From positions 496,001 to 560,000 of the forward strand of contig NZ_JAPWGW010000001.1 in NCBI RefSeq assembly GCF_027213945.1: a stretch of DNA of 64,000 bases, given 5' to 3'. Origin of the DNA: Henriciella marina. GTDB taxonomy: Bacteria; Pseudomonadota; Alphaproteobacteria; Caulobacterales; Hyphomonadaceae. Made by a program: the position numbers and the translations under genes. The notes under the pieces are model-generated. The model saw only the letters and a program-made list of their open reading frames with translations. It was not told the origin of the DNA and ran no database searches. Numbering within the stretch: position 1 is the first letter of the stretch; each line of letters starts with the position of its first letter. Shown in pieces: positions 35,610 through 44,009 of the stretch.

Positions 35610-36797
35610 TTATTCCACGCCAATGTCTCCAAAGGCAATGTCGTTTTGGCGCACGGTCTGTCCTTCACCGTCCTTTAGCAGGAAGCTCAGGCTCCGGCCT
35701 TCCCAGTCGATCTCGACAACACCGTAATTCTCGGGTGGAAAGCCTGTGCCGACCTGGCGCTCATCCATCTCTTCGGTCTCGGTGGCAAAGGATACGTTGA
35801 GCGAAGACGCCGTCAGCTCATTGGCTTCATAAGGCAGAACACGAGCCTCTTCATAGATGAAGCCGGTATGCCGGTCGCCGGTCAGGAAAACCACGCCGCC
35901 AGCATCGGCGCGCTTCACCATGTCGAACAGGCGCTGGCGCTCATCGGGCATCTTGTCCCAGGACTCCCAGCCATGCGCCGTCGGCAGGACCTGGATGGAT
36001 GAGACGATAAAGCGAAGGTCCGCCTCGTCCTGCAGGCGGTTCTGGAGCCAGGTCCACTGCGCGCTGCCCAGCATGTCTTGATAGCTACCGGCCGCCGCCG
36101 GCATGTAACGCTCCTTGCCGGGCGCGCCGTACTCATCGGTGGGGGTAAGGTCAGACCGGAAGAAACGCGTATCGAGCATGATGACCTGAACGCGCTGGCC
36201 TTCGGGCCCGAAAGTGCGCGCATAGTAAGTGCCCGGCCACTGGCCGACATCCTCGTCGCCAAGACCCCAGAACGTCTCGTGGATCATCTCCGCATAATCG
36301 CGGAACGGGAAATGCTTGCCGCCATCATTGGCGCCGTAATCATGGTCATCCCATGCGACCATCATCGGGAACTTCGCCCGCACCGCCTGGAATTCCGCGC
36401 GCTCTGCAAGGTCTGCAAAGCTCTCCCGCAGCTCATCCAACTCCGGTTGGTTATTGGAATAGTCGCGGCCATCGCGGTCGCCGTAAACATTGTCGCCAAT
36501 CATCAGGAACAGGTCGGCCTCTTCCTCGGCCAGCCGCGCCAGGGTCGGGCTTTCCTGCTCTTCATCATTACAGGACGCGAGCAGCACGCGGGTCAGCGGC
36601 TCGGTTAGCGGCAGCGACACGCCGTCTGGCGCCTGCGGCAGGGTCGCTGGGTCAATCGTCGCATAATAACGGTTCAGCGCTTCCACGGCGCTTTCAGGCT
36701 CACCCTCAAACAGGTCTGACAGGACAGGCGGCGCGCTCTGTGTCGCGCAGGAGACGAGCCCGAAGGCTCCGATGACAGCCAGGGAGCTGAGACGCAT
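35610..36797 (-). CDS. PhoD-like metallophosphatase lipoprotein
   Basis: A 395-residue alkaline-phosphatase-D family protein. A lipoprotein signal ends in the lipobox LVSC (Cys17), so it should be tethered in the periplasm. Metal-site motifs are LASCNDEEQESPTLARL, FLMIGDNVYGDRDGRD, MVAWDDHDYGANDGG, VIMLDTRFFRSDLTP and FLTGDRHTGFIYE. The start at ATG 36797 was preferred to an in-frame GTG at 36815; both keep the signal. Acts on phosphodiesters or monoesters outside the cytoplasm; the substrate is unknown. Confidence 0.88.
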   Translation of the reverse strand: MRLSSLAVIGAFGLVSCATQSAPPVLSDLFEGEPESAVEALNRYYATIDPATLPQAPDGVSLPLTEPLTRVLLASCNDEEQESPTLARLAEEEADLFLMIGDNVYGDRDGRDYSNNQPELDELRESFADLAERAEFQAVRAKFPMMVAWDDHDYGANDGGKHFPFRDYAEMIHETFWGLGDEDVGQWPGTYYARTFGPEGQRVQVIMLDTRFFRSDLTPTDEYGAPGKERYMPAAAGSYQDMLGSAQWTWLQNRLQDEADLRFIVSSIQVLPTAHGWESWDKMPDERQRLFDMVKRADAGGVVFLTGDRHTGFIYEEARVLPYEANELTASSLNVSFATETEEMDERQVGTGFPPENYGVVEIDWEGRSLSFLLKDGEGQTVRQNDIAFGDIGVE

Positions 36798-36950
36798 GAG
36801 GAGTAACCCTTTCACTATACCAGGACGCCCAGCAGTTATGCCGGGCGTCGCGTGATAGATAAAGGGCTGTCCACCTCGATCCCGAAGAAGAATATCCCCG
36901 GCCGCCCAAACCCATGTGCGCCTAGGGACGAAAGATGAGGTACAGCGTCA

Positions 36951-38306
36951 TTACGTGCTGTCGCCAAGCCATTTCATGGCAATCGAAGATGTTACGCCAT
37001 GCACCAGAATCGATATGAGAACGACAAAGGCTGTCAGGGCCCAGAGTGTTTCGGCGTTGGCGAAATCTGTCTCGCCCAAGGCAAATGACAGGTAAAAGAA
37101 CGACCCTATGCCCTTGATGCCGAAAAAGCTGATCACGCATTTTTCGCGCCGTGAACGCTCTGTCCAGCTCAGCGCCAGGTAAGCAATGACCGGCCTGACA
37201 ACAAATACGATCAGCAAACCTGCCGCGATCAATGGCCAGGTCAGCGGCTCCAGAATTCCATCCATCACCGCACCGCCCAGCAATAGCAGCAGTATCGCCA
37301 TCAAGGCCCGCTCGAGCTGCGTGGTGAACTCATGCATCTTCCTGTGATGTTCATGCTCGCGCTCAAAGTCGCGAATGGCCAGCGCACCAACGAAAACGGC
37401 AATGAACCCATAGCCGTGCGCCAGCTCAGCGACACCATAAATGGCAAGCGTTGCTGCGACCGCAGTCAATCCTTCGCGGATATTATCAAGGCCCAGTTTC
37501 TGGGACAGGTGCAGGAAGACGTATGCAATCGCACGCCCGCCCACAAAACCAATGACCAGACCCGCGACGATCCGGTAGAGGACGTCGTATAATAACCAGT
37601 CGGCAAGGACAGCCTGTCCGCCCCCTACCGCGCCCGCCAGGGCAATCGCCAACCACGTAAAGGGGAATGCCAGTCCGTCATTCATCCCGGCTTCGGCTGT
37701 CAGGGCGAACCTCACACCGTCATCATCGTCACTATTGGGCGGCCCGACCTGGACGTCGGAGGCCAGAACAGGGTCGGTCGGCGCCAGGACCGCGCCCAGC
37801 AAGACAGCAGATGCCAGACCAAGGCCAAGCCACCAGTACCCGATCGCTGCGAGCGCCGCGATGCTCAACATCATGGCGGCCGACACCAGCATCAACGGGC
37901 TGGCCCAGCGCTTGATTCCAAATCGTCGATCAATGCTCAGGCCCGTGGTCATCAGGGCGATGATCACCATCAATTCCGTAAGGTGGATGGCATAGGTTTC
38001 CTTGGTGAACGGCGACACCCAGGGCAATTCAGGGAAGACGGCAAACACCGCCATGCCCAGCAAGACATAGAAAATTGCGTAAGAAACACCGATTTTCCGG
38101 GTATAATGACAGACCCAGGCACTCGAGAGACCGACGAATCCAATAATCGCTATGCTTAGAAAATACTGGTCCAAACTGGTCTCTCTAATATTGCTGCACC
38201 AGTCTGACGCCTTCCTCCACCAGATGGGGGTGATGCGAGCGTAGTCGGGCGTCTGGGAAAAGCCGAGCGAGCCTGTAAGAACGACGTTACCTCTGCTTTC
38301 GTTCAA
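36951..38306 (-). CDS. CPA1-type cation:proton antiporter
   Basis: A 451-residue membrane antiporter of the NhaP/NHE type with about twelve helices. The hallmarks are VLLGAVLAPTDPVLASDVQV, in which the TDP motif lies in the unwound helix of CPA1 exchangers, and AEAGMNDGLAFPFTWLAIAL with the conserved ND pair for ion binding. It exchanges Na+ or K+ for protons. The first about 45 residues before the first helix are atypical, so the true start may be a later codon. It is a separate unit from the PhoD-like gene, 153 bases away. Confidence 0.85.
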   Translation of the reverse strand: MNESRGNVVLTGSLGFSQTPDYARITPIWWRKASDWCSNIRETSLDQYFLSIAIIGFVGLSSAWVCHYTRKIGVSYAIFYVLLGMAVFAVFPELPWVSPFTKETYAIHLTELMVIIALMTTGLSIDRRFGIKRWASPLMLVSAAMMLSIAALAAIGYWWLGLGLASAVLLGAVLAPTDPVLASDVQVGPPNSDDDDGVRFALTAEAGMNDGLAFPFTWLAIALAGAVGGGQAVLADWLLYDVLYRIVAGLVIGFVGGRAIAYVFLHLSQKLGLDNIREGLTAVAATLAIYGVAELAHGYGFIAVFVGALAIRDFEREHEHHRKMHEFTTQLERALMAILLLLLGGAVMDGILEPLTWPLIAAGLLIVFVVRPVIAYLALSWTERSRREKCVISFFGIKGIGSFFYLSFALGETDFANAETLWALTAFVVLISILVHGVTSSIAMKWLGDST

Positions 38307-38378
38307 TCACCCCTTCCGAAAACGCGTCAGGACCCCGCTTTGTCGCGGGGCCCCGAACAGAAAGCAGGTGCATCTGGC

Positions 38379-38927
38379 TCAGATCGCGAAGAAGACGTGC
38401 CACATCATCCGGCCCGGCAGCAGCGTGAACAGGCCAGCCACGACCATACCGCCCACAAACATGTTGGTCATCTCCTGACGGTGCTTCTTCACATTGCGGC
38501 GGCGGACCGCAGCGATCCCCACCGGAAGCCCGATAAGTGTCCAGGCTGACAGCGCATGGATCGGGCTCCAGAAGTTCTGGAACAGGGTCATGATGAAGAA
38601 GGATGAGCCTGCCGTGATGGCCATGGAAATCACCCAGGCCCAGCCAAAAGTCCGGTGCAGGGTAAATCCCTTCGGCGCCATCATGAGATAGATGCCGATG
38701 GCCAGCGTGGTCAGCGCGGCCGCCACATGAACCTGGATGGCAACGCCCGACTCGATCAGCGGCTGCGGATCAAATCGAAAGCGCGGCAGGCGGCCCACAT
38801 CCATAAGAGTCAGCGCGCTGATGGCGCCGTAGACCGGCAAGGCGATACCAAGTGTCCAGGCCGTGCGCGACAGTTTCGGCAGGCGGGGAAGACGGCGGGT
38901 CTGGGAGGATACGTCTGTAAGGCTCAT
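38379..38927 (-). CDS. DUF2306 membrane protein
   Basis: A 182-residue protein with about five helices: ALPVYGAISALTLMDVGRL, VHVAAALTTLAIGIYLMMAP, GWAWVISMAITAGSSFFIM, LSAWTLIGLPVGIAAVRRRN and MTNMFVGGMVVAGLFTLLPG. The H-R-x-x-G-W-A-W segment and H-A-L-S-A-W are DUF2306 features. These histidines resemble heme-binding positions but that is not established. It follows the DUF2141 gene by 42 bases and is probably cotranscribed with it. Confidence 0.82.
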   Translation of the reverse strand: MSLTDVSSQTRRLPRLPKLSRTAWTLGIALPVYGAISALTLMDVGRLPRFRFDPQPLIESGVAIQVHVAAALTTLAIGIYLMMAPKGFTLHRTFGWAWVISMAITAGSSFFIMTLFQNFWSPIHALSAWTLIGLPVGIAAVRRRNVKKHRQEMTNMFVGGMVVAGLFTLLPGRMMWHVFFAI

Positions 38928-38969
38928 TGTCTCATGTCCTGATTTCGGGAGGGATGGACGGCGCGAGGA

Positions 38970-39386
38970 CTAGCGCAGCGCCAGCGTGTGGGTGGTGGTC
39001 TCGCCATCAAGGGCGAATTTCGCAGCACTCCAGCTCGGCGGGCCAAACCGCACCGGCGCATTATTCGAGAAACCATAGGGCTCTGCTGGAATACCGAAGT
39101 TTCCGCGCTTCAGCTCACCATTGGAATCGACATCGTGGTAAAGCTTGATCGCAACTTCGCCCTCAGGCAGCCCGTCCAGCATCACGGTCACAGTGCCTGT
39201 CGCTGCGTCGGCCTGGGCCTCGGCGATTGAGGCATCGGTCTTCCAGCCTGTCTCGCTATCGAAGACGCCAATCAGGATCTCACCGGAGGCGGTTTCGACA
39301 CCGGTAATCGTCAACTCGACACTAGCACCCCAGGCGGTCGGGGCTGCAAGGGCAATCAAGCTGGCAAGGGCTGCAATCTTTTTCAT
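38970..39386 (-). CDS. DUF2141 secreted protein
   Basis: A 138-residue protein with a cleavable signal peptide (MKKIAALASLIALAAPTAWG) and a small beta-sandwich domain of DUF2141 type: ELTITGVETASGEILIGVFD, VTVMLDGLPEGEVAIKLYHD, VDSNGELKRGNFGIPAEPYG with FSNNAPVRFG. Periplasmic or exported; function unknown. It is the first gene of a pair with DUF2306 and is divergent from a LytTR regulator across 178 bases. Confidence 0.88.
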   Translation of the reverse strand: MKKIAALASLIALAAPTAWGASVELTITGVETASGEILIGVFDSETGWKTDASIAEAQADAATGTVTVMLDGLPEGEVAIKLYHDVDSNGELKRGNFGIPAEPYGFSNNAPVRFGPPSWSAAKFALDGETTTHTLALR

Positions 39387-39564
39387 GGTCTCGGGTCTCC
39401 GTGTGTATTGAAGTTTGTCTGTCTGCGGACCTCGCTGTGCCCGGCCTCCAGAACATGCAGGTGCAACCGCACGGCCTCGACCAAGTTTGCGTCAGGGGTC
39501 TGGAATCCTTCGCGAAATGCGGCCAATGTCATTCACGAAGCGCGAATGAAGAGGGGCCTGCAGC
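39387..39564. promoter_or_regulatory. Divergent control region between DUF2141 and LytTR genes
   Basis: This 178-base gap carries candidate operators: the direct repeat AAGTTTG at 39411-39417 and 39483-39489, a TTCGCGAA palindrome at 39509-39516, and an imperfect palindrome ATTCACGAAGCGCGAAT at 39531-39547 just before the LytTR ribosome-binding site. LytTR proteins usually bind paired direct repeats about 21 bases apart, which I do not see cleanly. Confidence 0.4.
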
Positions 39565-40332
39565 TTGCGTATCGCGATCGACTGGAAGAAACGCGGACGC
39601 GAAGCGTTGCTGTTGGCAAGCATCTCGCTCTTTCTTGCGTTCGTGCGCCCCTATGGCAGCAACAGCAACGCACCTTTCCTGCTCAATTTCGGCATATGGC
39701 TCCTGCTCATCGTGACAGGCTCAGTTGTCGGAGAGCTGACGGTGAACGCCTATTATCGCCTGCGGCCCAATGGCCCGGCCTGGCTGATGATCGTCATCAC
39801 CTCGCTCGTCACGGCTGCGGGCGTGACCTTCGCCATCTACGCCCTGGCTTTCGTAACGGGCGGCTATATCCGCGTCGGCACCGGGCCGGTTCACATCATC
39901 TATTTCTACGTGCTGGTGATCGCGACGGCGATGACGCTCGTCGGCTATACGGTCAGCCGCGCCTTTGACCTTGCCGGGCCGGATTTCGTCCATGCCGCCG
40001 ACGAAGGCAACGCCGTCCAGACTTTCCTTCAGCGTCTCCCCGTTAAATACCACACTGCAGACCTCTGGGCGGTCACATCTGAAGACCATTACTGCCGCGT
40101 CTTCACCTCGCTCGGCAGCGACCTCATCCTGATCCGGCTTTCCGATGTCGAACGAGAGCTTGCCGATGCGGACGGCCTGCGGGTCCATCGTTCCTGGTGG
40201 GTTGCCCGCAAGGGCGTGGCTCGCGCCGAACGCACTGACGGCAAGCTGAGACTGATCCTCCACTCCGGCGAGGAAGTCCCCGTCTCCCGCTCCTACCAGG
40301 CCGCGGTGAAAGATGCCGGCTTCGCGAGCTGA
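39565..40332 (+). CDS. Membrane-anchored LytTR transcription regulator
   Basis: A 255-residue protein with four membrane helices (about residues 13-29, 38-58, 72-98 and 108-130) followed by a LytTR DNA-binding domain (about 153-250: FLQRLPVKYHTADLWAVTSE, then HYCRVFTSLGSDLILIRLSD, VHRSWWVARKGV and LRLILHSGEEVPVSRSYQAA). It has no receiver domain, so the membrane part may sense directly. The start is TTG at 39565, supported by AGAGGGG eight bases upstream. Divergence from the DUF2141-DUF2306 pair makes it their likely regulator. Confidence 0.88.
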   Translation: MRIAIDWKKRGREALLLASISLFLAFVRPYGSNSNAPFLLNFGIWLLLIVTGSVVGELTVNAYYRLRPNGPAWLMIVITSLVTAAGVTFAIYALAFVTGGYIRVGTGPVHIIYFYVLVIATAMTLVGYTVSRAFDLAGPDFVHAADEGNAVQTFLQRLPVKYHTADLWAVTSEDHYCRVFTSLGSDLILIRLSDVERELADADGLRVHRSWWVARKGVARAERTDGKLRLILHSGEEVPVSRSYQAAVKDAGFAS

Positions 40333-40393
40333 AGCGCCGTCGCCACAAAGATATCCGGACCTGCCCGCAAACAGTCCCATTCCAGTCCGGAAT

Positions 40394-40419
40394 GGAACCT
40401 ATTCGCAATGCAGCATGTT
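40394..40419 (+). promoter_or_regulatory. EcfG-like promoter candidate before a small membrane peptide
   Basis: GGAAC (40394-40398), 17 bases, TGTT (40416-40419): one mismatch from the GGAAC-N17-CGTT stress consensus. The -35 box overlaps the right arm of a palindrome CCATTCC/GGAATGG (40377-40383 and 40389-40395). The leader to the ATG at 40510 would be about 80 bases. Confidence 0.4.
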
Positions 40420-40509
40420 TGTTGCCCGATAACTTCTTACATCCGCCGGGTTGGACACAGCCCGGAAGATTACCGGAACAGCAAGGCCGCGCGCCGAAGG
40501 ACAAGGATC

Positions 40510-40617
40510 ATGACCCAGGGATTCTCAAAAGGCCTTTCGCTAGCCGCACTCGCGCTCATTGCCGCCCTGACCCTCATCATGGCCTTCGCCCCGGCAGGAT
40601 CGATCTATCAGGGCTAG
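40510..40617 (+). CDS. Small single-pass membrane peptide (35 residues)
   Basis: MTQGFSKGLSLAALALIAAL followed by TLIMAFAPAGSIYQG: one hydrophobic helix over about residues 8-27 and a short tail. AAGGACAAGGATC gives a ribosome-binding site directly before the ATG. It is too short for a family assignment. It lies between the LytTR gene and the convergent folK gene; nothing is known of its function. Confidence 0.5.
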   Translation: MTQGFSKGLSLAALALIAALTLIMAFAPAGSIYQG

Positions 40618-40625
40618 GATCTGCC

Positions 40626-41105
40626 TCAGTCTGTCAGCTTCCTGATTCCGCCAGCTTCAATAGAACTGGCCCAATCAGCAACCCTCTGACCCCCGACAAC
40701 CAACTCAGGTGCAATCTCCGCGAGCGGCACCAGCACGAAGGCCCGCTCCGTCATGCGCGGATGCGGCAGGGTCAGGCGCTCACTTTCCAGCGCCACGCCA
40801 TCCATCCAGAGCACATCAATATCGATCAGCCGCGGCCCCCAGCGTTCACCCGGCACGCGGCCAAGCGCCACTTCAAGATCCTTGCAGGCGGTGAGCAGGT
40901 CCAGCGGCGCAAGAGCGGTCTCCACCAGCGCGCAGGCATTCACGAAATCGGGCTGATTCTCGACACCCCAAGGTGGGGTGGCATAGAGGCTGGATCGCGC
41001 CGTGACCGACACGTCCACCATCGCGTCCAGCGCATCAATCGCCCGGCCGATCATCTCGGCGCTGTCGCCAAGGTTCGAGCCAAAGGCCAGCGCAGACCTA
41101 GTCAC
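40626..41105 (-). CDS. folK: 2-amino-4-hydroxy-6-hydroxymethyldihydropteridine pyrophosphokinase
   Basis: Transfers pyrophosphate from ATP to 6-hydroxymethyl-dihydropterin in folate synthesis. The 159 residues include ALAFGSNLGDS at the N terminus, YATPPWGVENQPDFVNACAL, and the signature RWGPRLIDIDVLWMDG followed by LPHPRMTERAFVLVPLAEI. The GTG start at 41105 begins eight bases inside the end of folB, which gives the normal N terminus; longer forms overlap folB without family likeness. Confidence 0.92.
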   Translation of the reverse strand: MTRSALAFGSNLGDSAEMIGRAIDALDAMVDVSVTARSSLYATPPWGVENQPDFVNACALVETALAPLDLLTACKDLEVALGRVPGERWGPRLIDIDVLWMDGVALESERLTLPHPRMTERAFVLVPLAEIAPELVVGGQRVADWASSIEAGGIRKLTD

Positions 41106-41466
41106 GGCTGAGTTCGATCTCCACGCCGACATGGTCGAGGAAATGCCGGATCGGCGCATTCGGCTTGCGGATGCGCACGCGCACGGTCGAGACCAGTGGA
41201 AACGTCTCCATCACGCCATGCCCGATCCGCTCAGCCAGCGTCTCGATCAGGTTGAACGGCCCGCTTGCAGAGATGTCATGTGCAAGGTCACAGACTTTCC
41301 CATAGTCGACCGCGTCCTTCATCGTGTCAGACGGGGCTTCGTCGCGCGCCACCAGGCACTCAATGTCAGCATAGAATTTCTGGCCGAGGCTCTTTTCCTC
41401 GGCGATAAGGCCGTGAAAGCCGTGAATGCCAAGGTTCTCGACAAAGACCCGTTCAGTGCGCCGCAT
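41098..41466 (-). CDS. folB: Dihydroneopterin aldolase
   Basis: A 122-residue tunnelling-fold enzyme converting dihydroneopterin to hydroxymethyl-dihydropterin. Motifs are VENLGIHGFHGLIAEEKSLG, FYADIECLVARDEAPSD, DAVDYGKVCDLAHDI, NLIETLAERIG and VRVRIRKPNAPI with the catalytic lysine. It overlaps folP by 14 bases and folK by 8, so the three steps are translationally coupled. Confidence 0.93.
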   Translation of the reverse strand: MRRTERVFVENLGIHGFHGLIAEEKSLGQKFYADIECLVARDEAPSDTMKDAVDYGKVCDLAHDISASGPFNLIETLAERIGHGVMETFPLVSTVRVRIRKPNAPIRHFLDHVGVEIELSRD

Positions 41467-42295
41467 TTTCTATGGTCTCCCAAAGCTCGATCGCCTGCCG
41501 GTGGGCAGCAACATCATGGACGCGCAGCATATGCGCGCCCCGGCGCAGCGAGTCGAGGCCAACAGCGACAGACGCTGCATCCCGGTCCGCTGCCGCCTCA
41601 ATACCGAGGCGCTTGCCGATAAAGGATTTGCGCGACACGCCGATCAGGACGGGCAGGCCGAGGCCGACAAGATCACCCACCCGTGCCAAAGCCTGAAAGT
41701 TCTGCTCATACGTCTTCGCAAAGCCGACACCCGGGTCGAGGATGATGTGATCGCGCGGCAGGCCTTCAGCCTCGCACGTCGCAATCGCGCTCTCAAAGAA
41801 GGTCAGCATGTCCGCGCCGGCATCCAGAGCAGCGTCTTTCACCCCGCGATTATAGGTCAGCACATAGGCCGCGCCCGCCTCTGCTGCGACGCCCACAATC
41901 GCCGGGTCGGACCTCGCGCTCACATCATTGACGATCACCGCACCCGCCTCGCACGCCGCCTTCGCGACGCCTGACTTGTAGGTATCGATCGACACAGGCG
42001 CACGCCCCGGCCCAGCGAGCGCCTCGATCACGGACACCGTGCGCGCCAGTTCATCGGCCTCACTCACCGGTTCTGCGCCCGGCCGCGTCGACTCACCGCC
42101 AACATCCAGAATATCCGCGCCCGCCGCCACCATGGCTTCGGCATGGGCAAGCGCCGCGCCTGCCTCATCGAACCTGCCGCCATCGGAAAAGCTGTCCGGC
42201 GTCATATTCAATATGCCCATGATCAGCGTGCGGCGGCGCGCCTCTGCCAGCAATGTATCGCGCAGGCGCCCTCTGTCCTCGCGCGAAAGGCTCAT
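41453..42295 (-). CDS. folP: Dihydropteroate synthase
   Basis: Condenses the pterin pyrophosphate with p-aminobenzoate; the target of sulfonamides. The 280-residue TIM barrel has IMGILNMTPDSFSDGGRFDE, ADILDVGGESTRPGAEPVSE, VSIDTYKSGVAKAACEAGAV with IVNDVSA, IILDPGVGFAKTYEQNF, and VLIGVSRKSFIGK near the C terminus. It overlaps the SpoU methyltransferase gene by ATGA. Confidence 0.95.
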   Translation of the reverse strand: MSLSREDRGRLRDTLLAEARRRTLIMGILNMTPDSFSDGGRFDEAGAALAHAEAMVAAGADILDVGGESTRPGAEPVSEADELARTVSVIEALAGPGRAPVSIDTYKSGVAKAACEAGAVIVNDVSARSDPAIVGVAAEAGAAYVLTYNRGVKDAALDAGADMLTFFESAIATCEAEGLPRDHIILDPGVGFAKTYEQNFQALARVGDLVGLGLPVLIGVSRKSFIGKRLGIEAAADRDAASVAVGLDSLRRGAHMLRVHDVAAHRQAIELWETIENAAH

Positions 42296-42774
42296 ACTTT
42301 CGGCCCACCCGGCATGACAGGCCGGTCGCGAAAGCCGCCCATGGACAGCACCCGGTCATACATGACCAGCGCACCCGCAAGGCTCACATTGATGCAGAAG
42401 CGCGTCGGGATCTTCACCACATGGTCACAGCGCGCAAGCATTTCCGGCGACAGGTCGCCCCGCTCCCGGCCCAGCACATAGGCCGCAGATTTCGGATGGC
42501 GGAATTCCGGCAGCTCGATCGCATCATCGGTGAGCTCGATCCCTACCATCTGACAGCCCTTGGGCAGCGCGATGTCGTCCATTGCATTCCACTGATAATA
42601 GGGCACGCTCTCGAACGTCTTTGACGTGTCCGCCTTATAGGCGACCTTCACCCGGTCGGCCGCGCCGACAGAGAACACAAAGCTCGCCCCGAACGCATTC
42701 GCCGTCCGCATTAGCGCGCCAAGATTCATAGGCTTGGAGATCCCCTCAGCCCCAATCGCAAAATAACCGCGCAT
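42292..42774 (-). CDS. SpoU/TrmH-family RNA methyltransferase
   Basis: A 160-residue SPOUT methyltransferase: N-terminal GISKPMNLGALMRTANAFGA (the substrate-RNA arginine), MVGIELTDDAIELPEF, AAYVLGRERGDLSPEMLARC, and the knotted SAM site VKIPTRFCINVSLAGALVMY. The short form without an N-terminal RNA-binding domain resembles TrmH/TrmL-type 2'-O-methyltransferases of tRNA; the exact target is open. It sits between a small membrane protein gene (4-base gap) and folP (4-base overlap). Confidence 0.85.
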   Translation of the reverse strand: MRGYFAIGAEGISKPMNLGALMRTANAFGASFVFSVGAADRVKVAYKADTSKTFESVPYYQWNAMDDIALPKGCQMVGIELTDDAIELPEFRHPKSAAYVLGRERGDLSPEMLARCDHVVKIPTRFCINVSLAGALVMYDRVLSMGGFRDRPVMPGGPKV

Positions 42775-42778
42775 GACT

Positions 42779-43129
42779 CTACCCTTCTGCCCCCGCCGTG
42801 AACCGCCAGGTGACGAGCACTGCGAGGAACAAGACCGCCGTCACCGCCGTCGCAAGGCGGGCTATCTTGATGTGACGGATCGCGGCCGGATACTCGGTGC
42901 GCAGCCAGGTCGCGGCCTCGCCGACGGCGTCGCCCGCGTCCAGCTTGTCTGTCCCGGCCACGGCATGCACCACAGCAAAGCGCGCTGTGCCGTCTTTCAG
43001 CTCACTGAACTTTGCCTGCGCGGCCCGGCGCAGCACCAGCCCCGCCATCACGCGCATCTGCACCGCCAGCGCAAACAGGAAGGCGACCAACACACCCGCA
43101 ATGAAAAAGCCCAGCGTCGCGCCGCTCAT
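42779..43129 (-). CDS. Small two-helix membrane protein
   Basis: A 116-residue protein not assigned to a family. Helix one is near the N terminus (TLGFFIAGVLVAFLFALAVQ), helix two near the C terminus (IARLATAVTAVLFLAVLVTW), and between them is a soluble loop of about 60 residues. It is placed between the asparaginase-like gene and the SpoU gene with 4-7-base gaps, so it is cotranscribed with folate genes without an obvious functional tie. Confidence 0.65.
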   Translation of the reverse strand: MSGATLGFFIAGVLVAFLFALAVQMRVMAGLVLRRAAQAKFSELKDGTARFAVVHAVAGTDKLDAGDAVGEAATWLRTEYPAAIRHIKIARLATAVTAVLFLAVLVTWRFTAGAEG

Positions 43130-43136
43130 GCTCCGA

Positions 43137-44009
43137 TCACCTCATCGTCGCGACGTCGAAGCGGCCCGCGCTTGTCACGACACCGCGCTTCATCGTCTCG
43201 GCATTGAATACCACTTCGACATGGCCCAGCACGTCGAGGCAGATCATGCCGCCATCTCCGCCCAGCAGGGTCAGATCTTCGAGTGAGCCTTCCGCCGCCT
43301 CGCGCAGGCCTTGCTTGCCATAGCGCACACGAGAGCTGACATCGGCTGCCGCATTCGTGCGAAGGAAATACTCGCCCTGCCCCGTACAGCAGACTGCGAC
43401 CCGCTCATCTGCCCAAAGGCCAGCACCAATGATCGGCGTATCGCCCACCCGGCCCGGCGTCTTGCCAAGCAGCCCGCCTGTCGATGTCGCAGACGCGAGA
43501 CGTCCATCTGTGTCCAGCGCCACCGCGCCGACCGTGCCGTGCGCCAGCTCGCCCTTTTTCACCGGGCGCGTCACTGCAGGCCTGTAATAGCTTTTTGGGC
43601 TGTGGACCTTCTCCAGCTTGTGCTCGCGCGCAATCATCGCTGCGCCCTTGCCGACGATCAGCACATGCGGCGTCTTTTCCATGACAAGGCGCGCCGCGGT
43701 GACCGGCGACTTGTAGCCGCGCAGTGACGCCACCGCGCCTGCATTGCGCGTGCGCCCATCCATGATGGCCGCGTCCAGCTCCCACTGGCCGATCGCATTG
43801 GGGGAAGAGCCGCGACCGGCAATGTGATGCCCGCATTCTTCCAGCGCGATGACCAGCGCATGCACCACATCGAGCGCCTTGTCGCCGCGCGCCAGACGCT
43901 TTTCGCCCTCGCGCAGCAGTTCGGCCATATGCGTCTCTGCCACCGCATGGTCACGCTTCCTCAGCGGACCGGCTCCACCATGAAGGGCCAGCGCCCAGCT
44001 TTTCGCCAT
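43137..44009 (-). CDS. Isoaspartyl peptidase/L-asparaginase (Ntn hydrolase)
   Basis: A 290-residue plant-type asparaginase precursor that self-cleaves before a threonine. N-terminal WALALHGGAGPLRKRDH, internal DAAIMDGRTRNAGAVASLRG, the cleavage site AHGTVGAVALDTDGRLASAT with nucleophile Thr159, then STGGLLGKTPGRVGDTPIIG. It removes isoaspartyl dipeptides or asparagine amide. It heads a minus-strand operon with the 116-residue protein, SpoU, folP, folB and folK. Confidence 0.92.
   Translation of the reverse strand: MAKSWALALHGGAGPLRKRDHAVAETHMAELLREGEKRLARGDKALDVVHALVIALEECGHHIAGRGSSPNAIGQWELDAAIMDGRTRNAGAVASLRGYKSPVTAARLVMEKTPHVLIVGKGAAMIAREHKLEKVHSPKSYYRPAVTRPVKKGELAHGTVGAVALDTDGRLASATSTGGLLGKTPGRVGDTPIIGAGLWADERVAVCCTGQGEYFLRTNAAADVSSRVRYGKQGLREAAEGSLEDLTLLGGDGGMICLDVLGHVEVVFNAETMKRGVVTSAGRFDVATMR

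Noticed and set aside
36824-36849. GACGCCC/GGGCGTC stem upstream of the PhoD-like gene
   Set aside because: Seven base pairs with a 12-base loop and no T-run; may be a leader structure but support is too weak to list.
38330-38352. GC-rich hairpin after the DUF2306 gene
   Set aside because: GACCCCGC/GCGGGG pairing without a T-run on either strand; could be chance.
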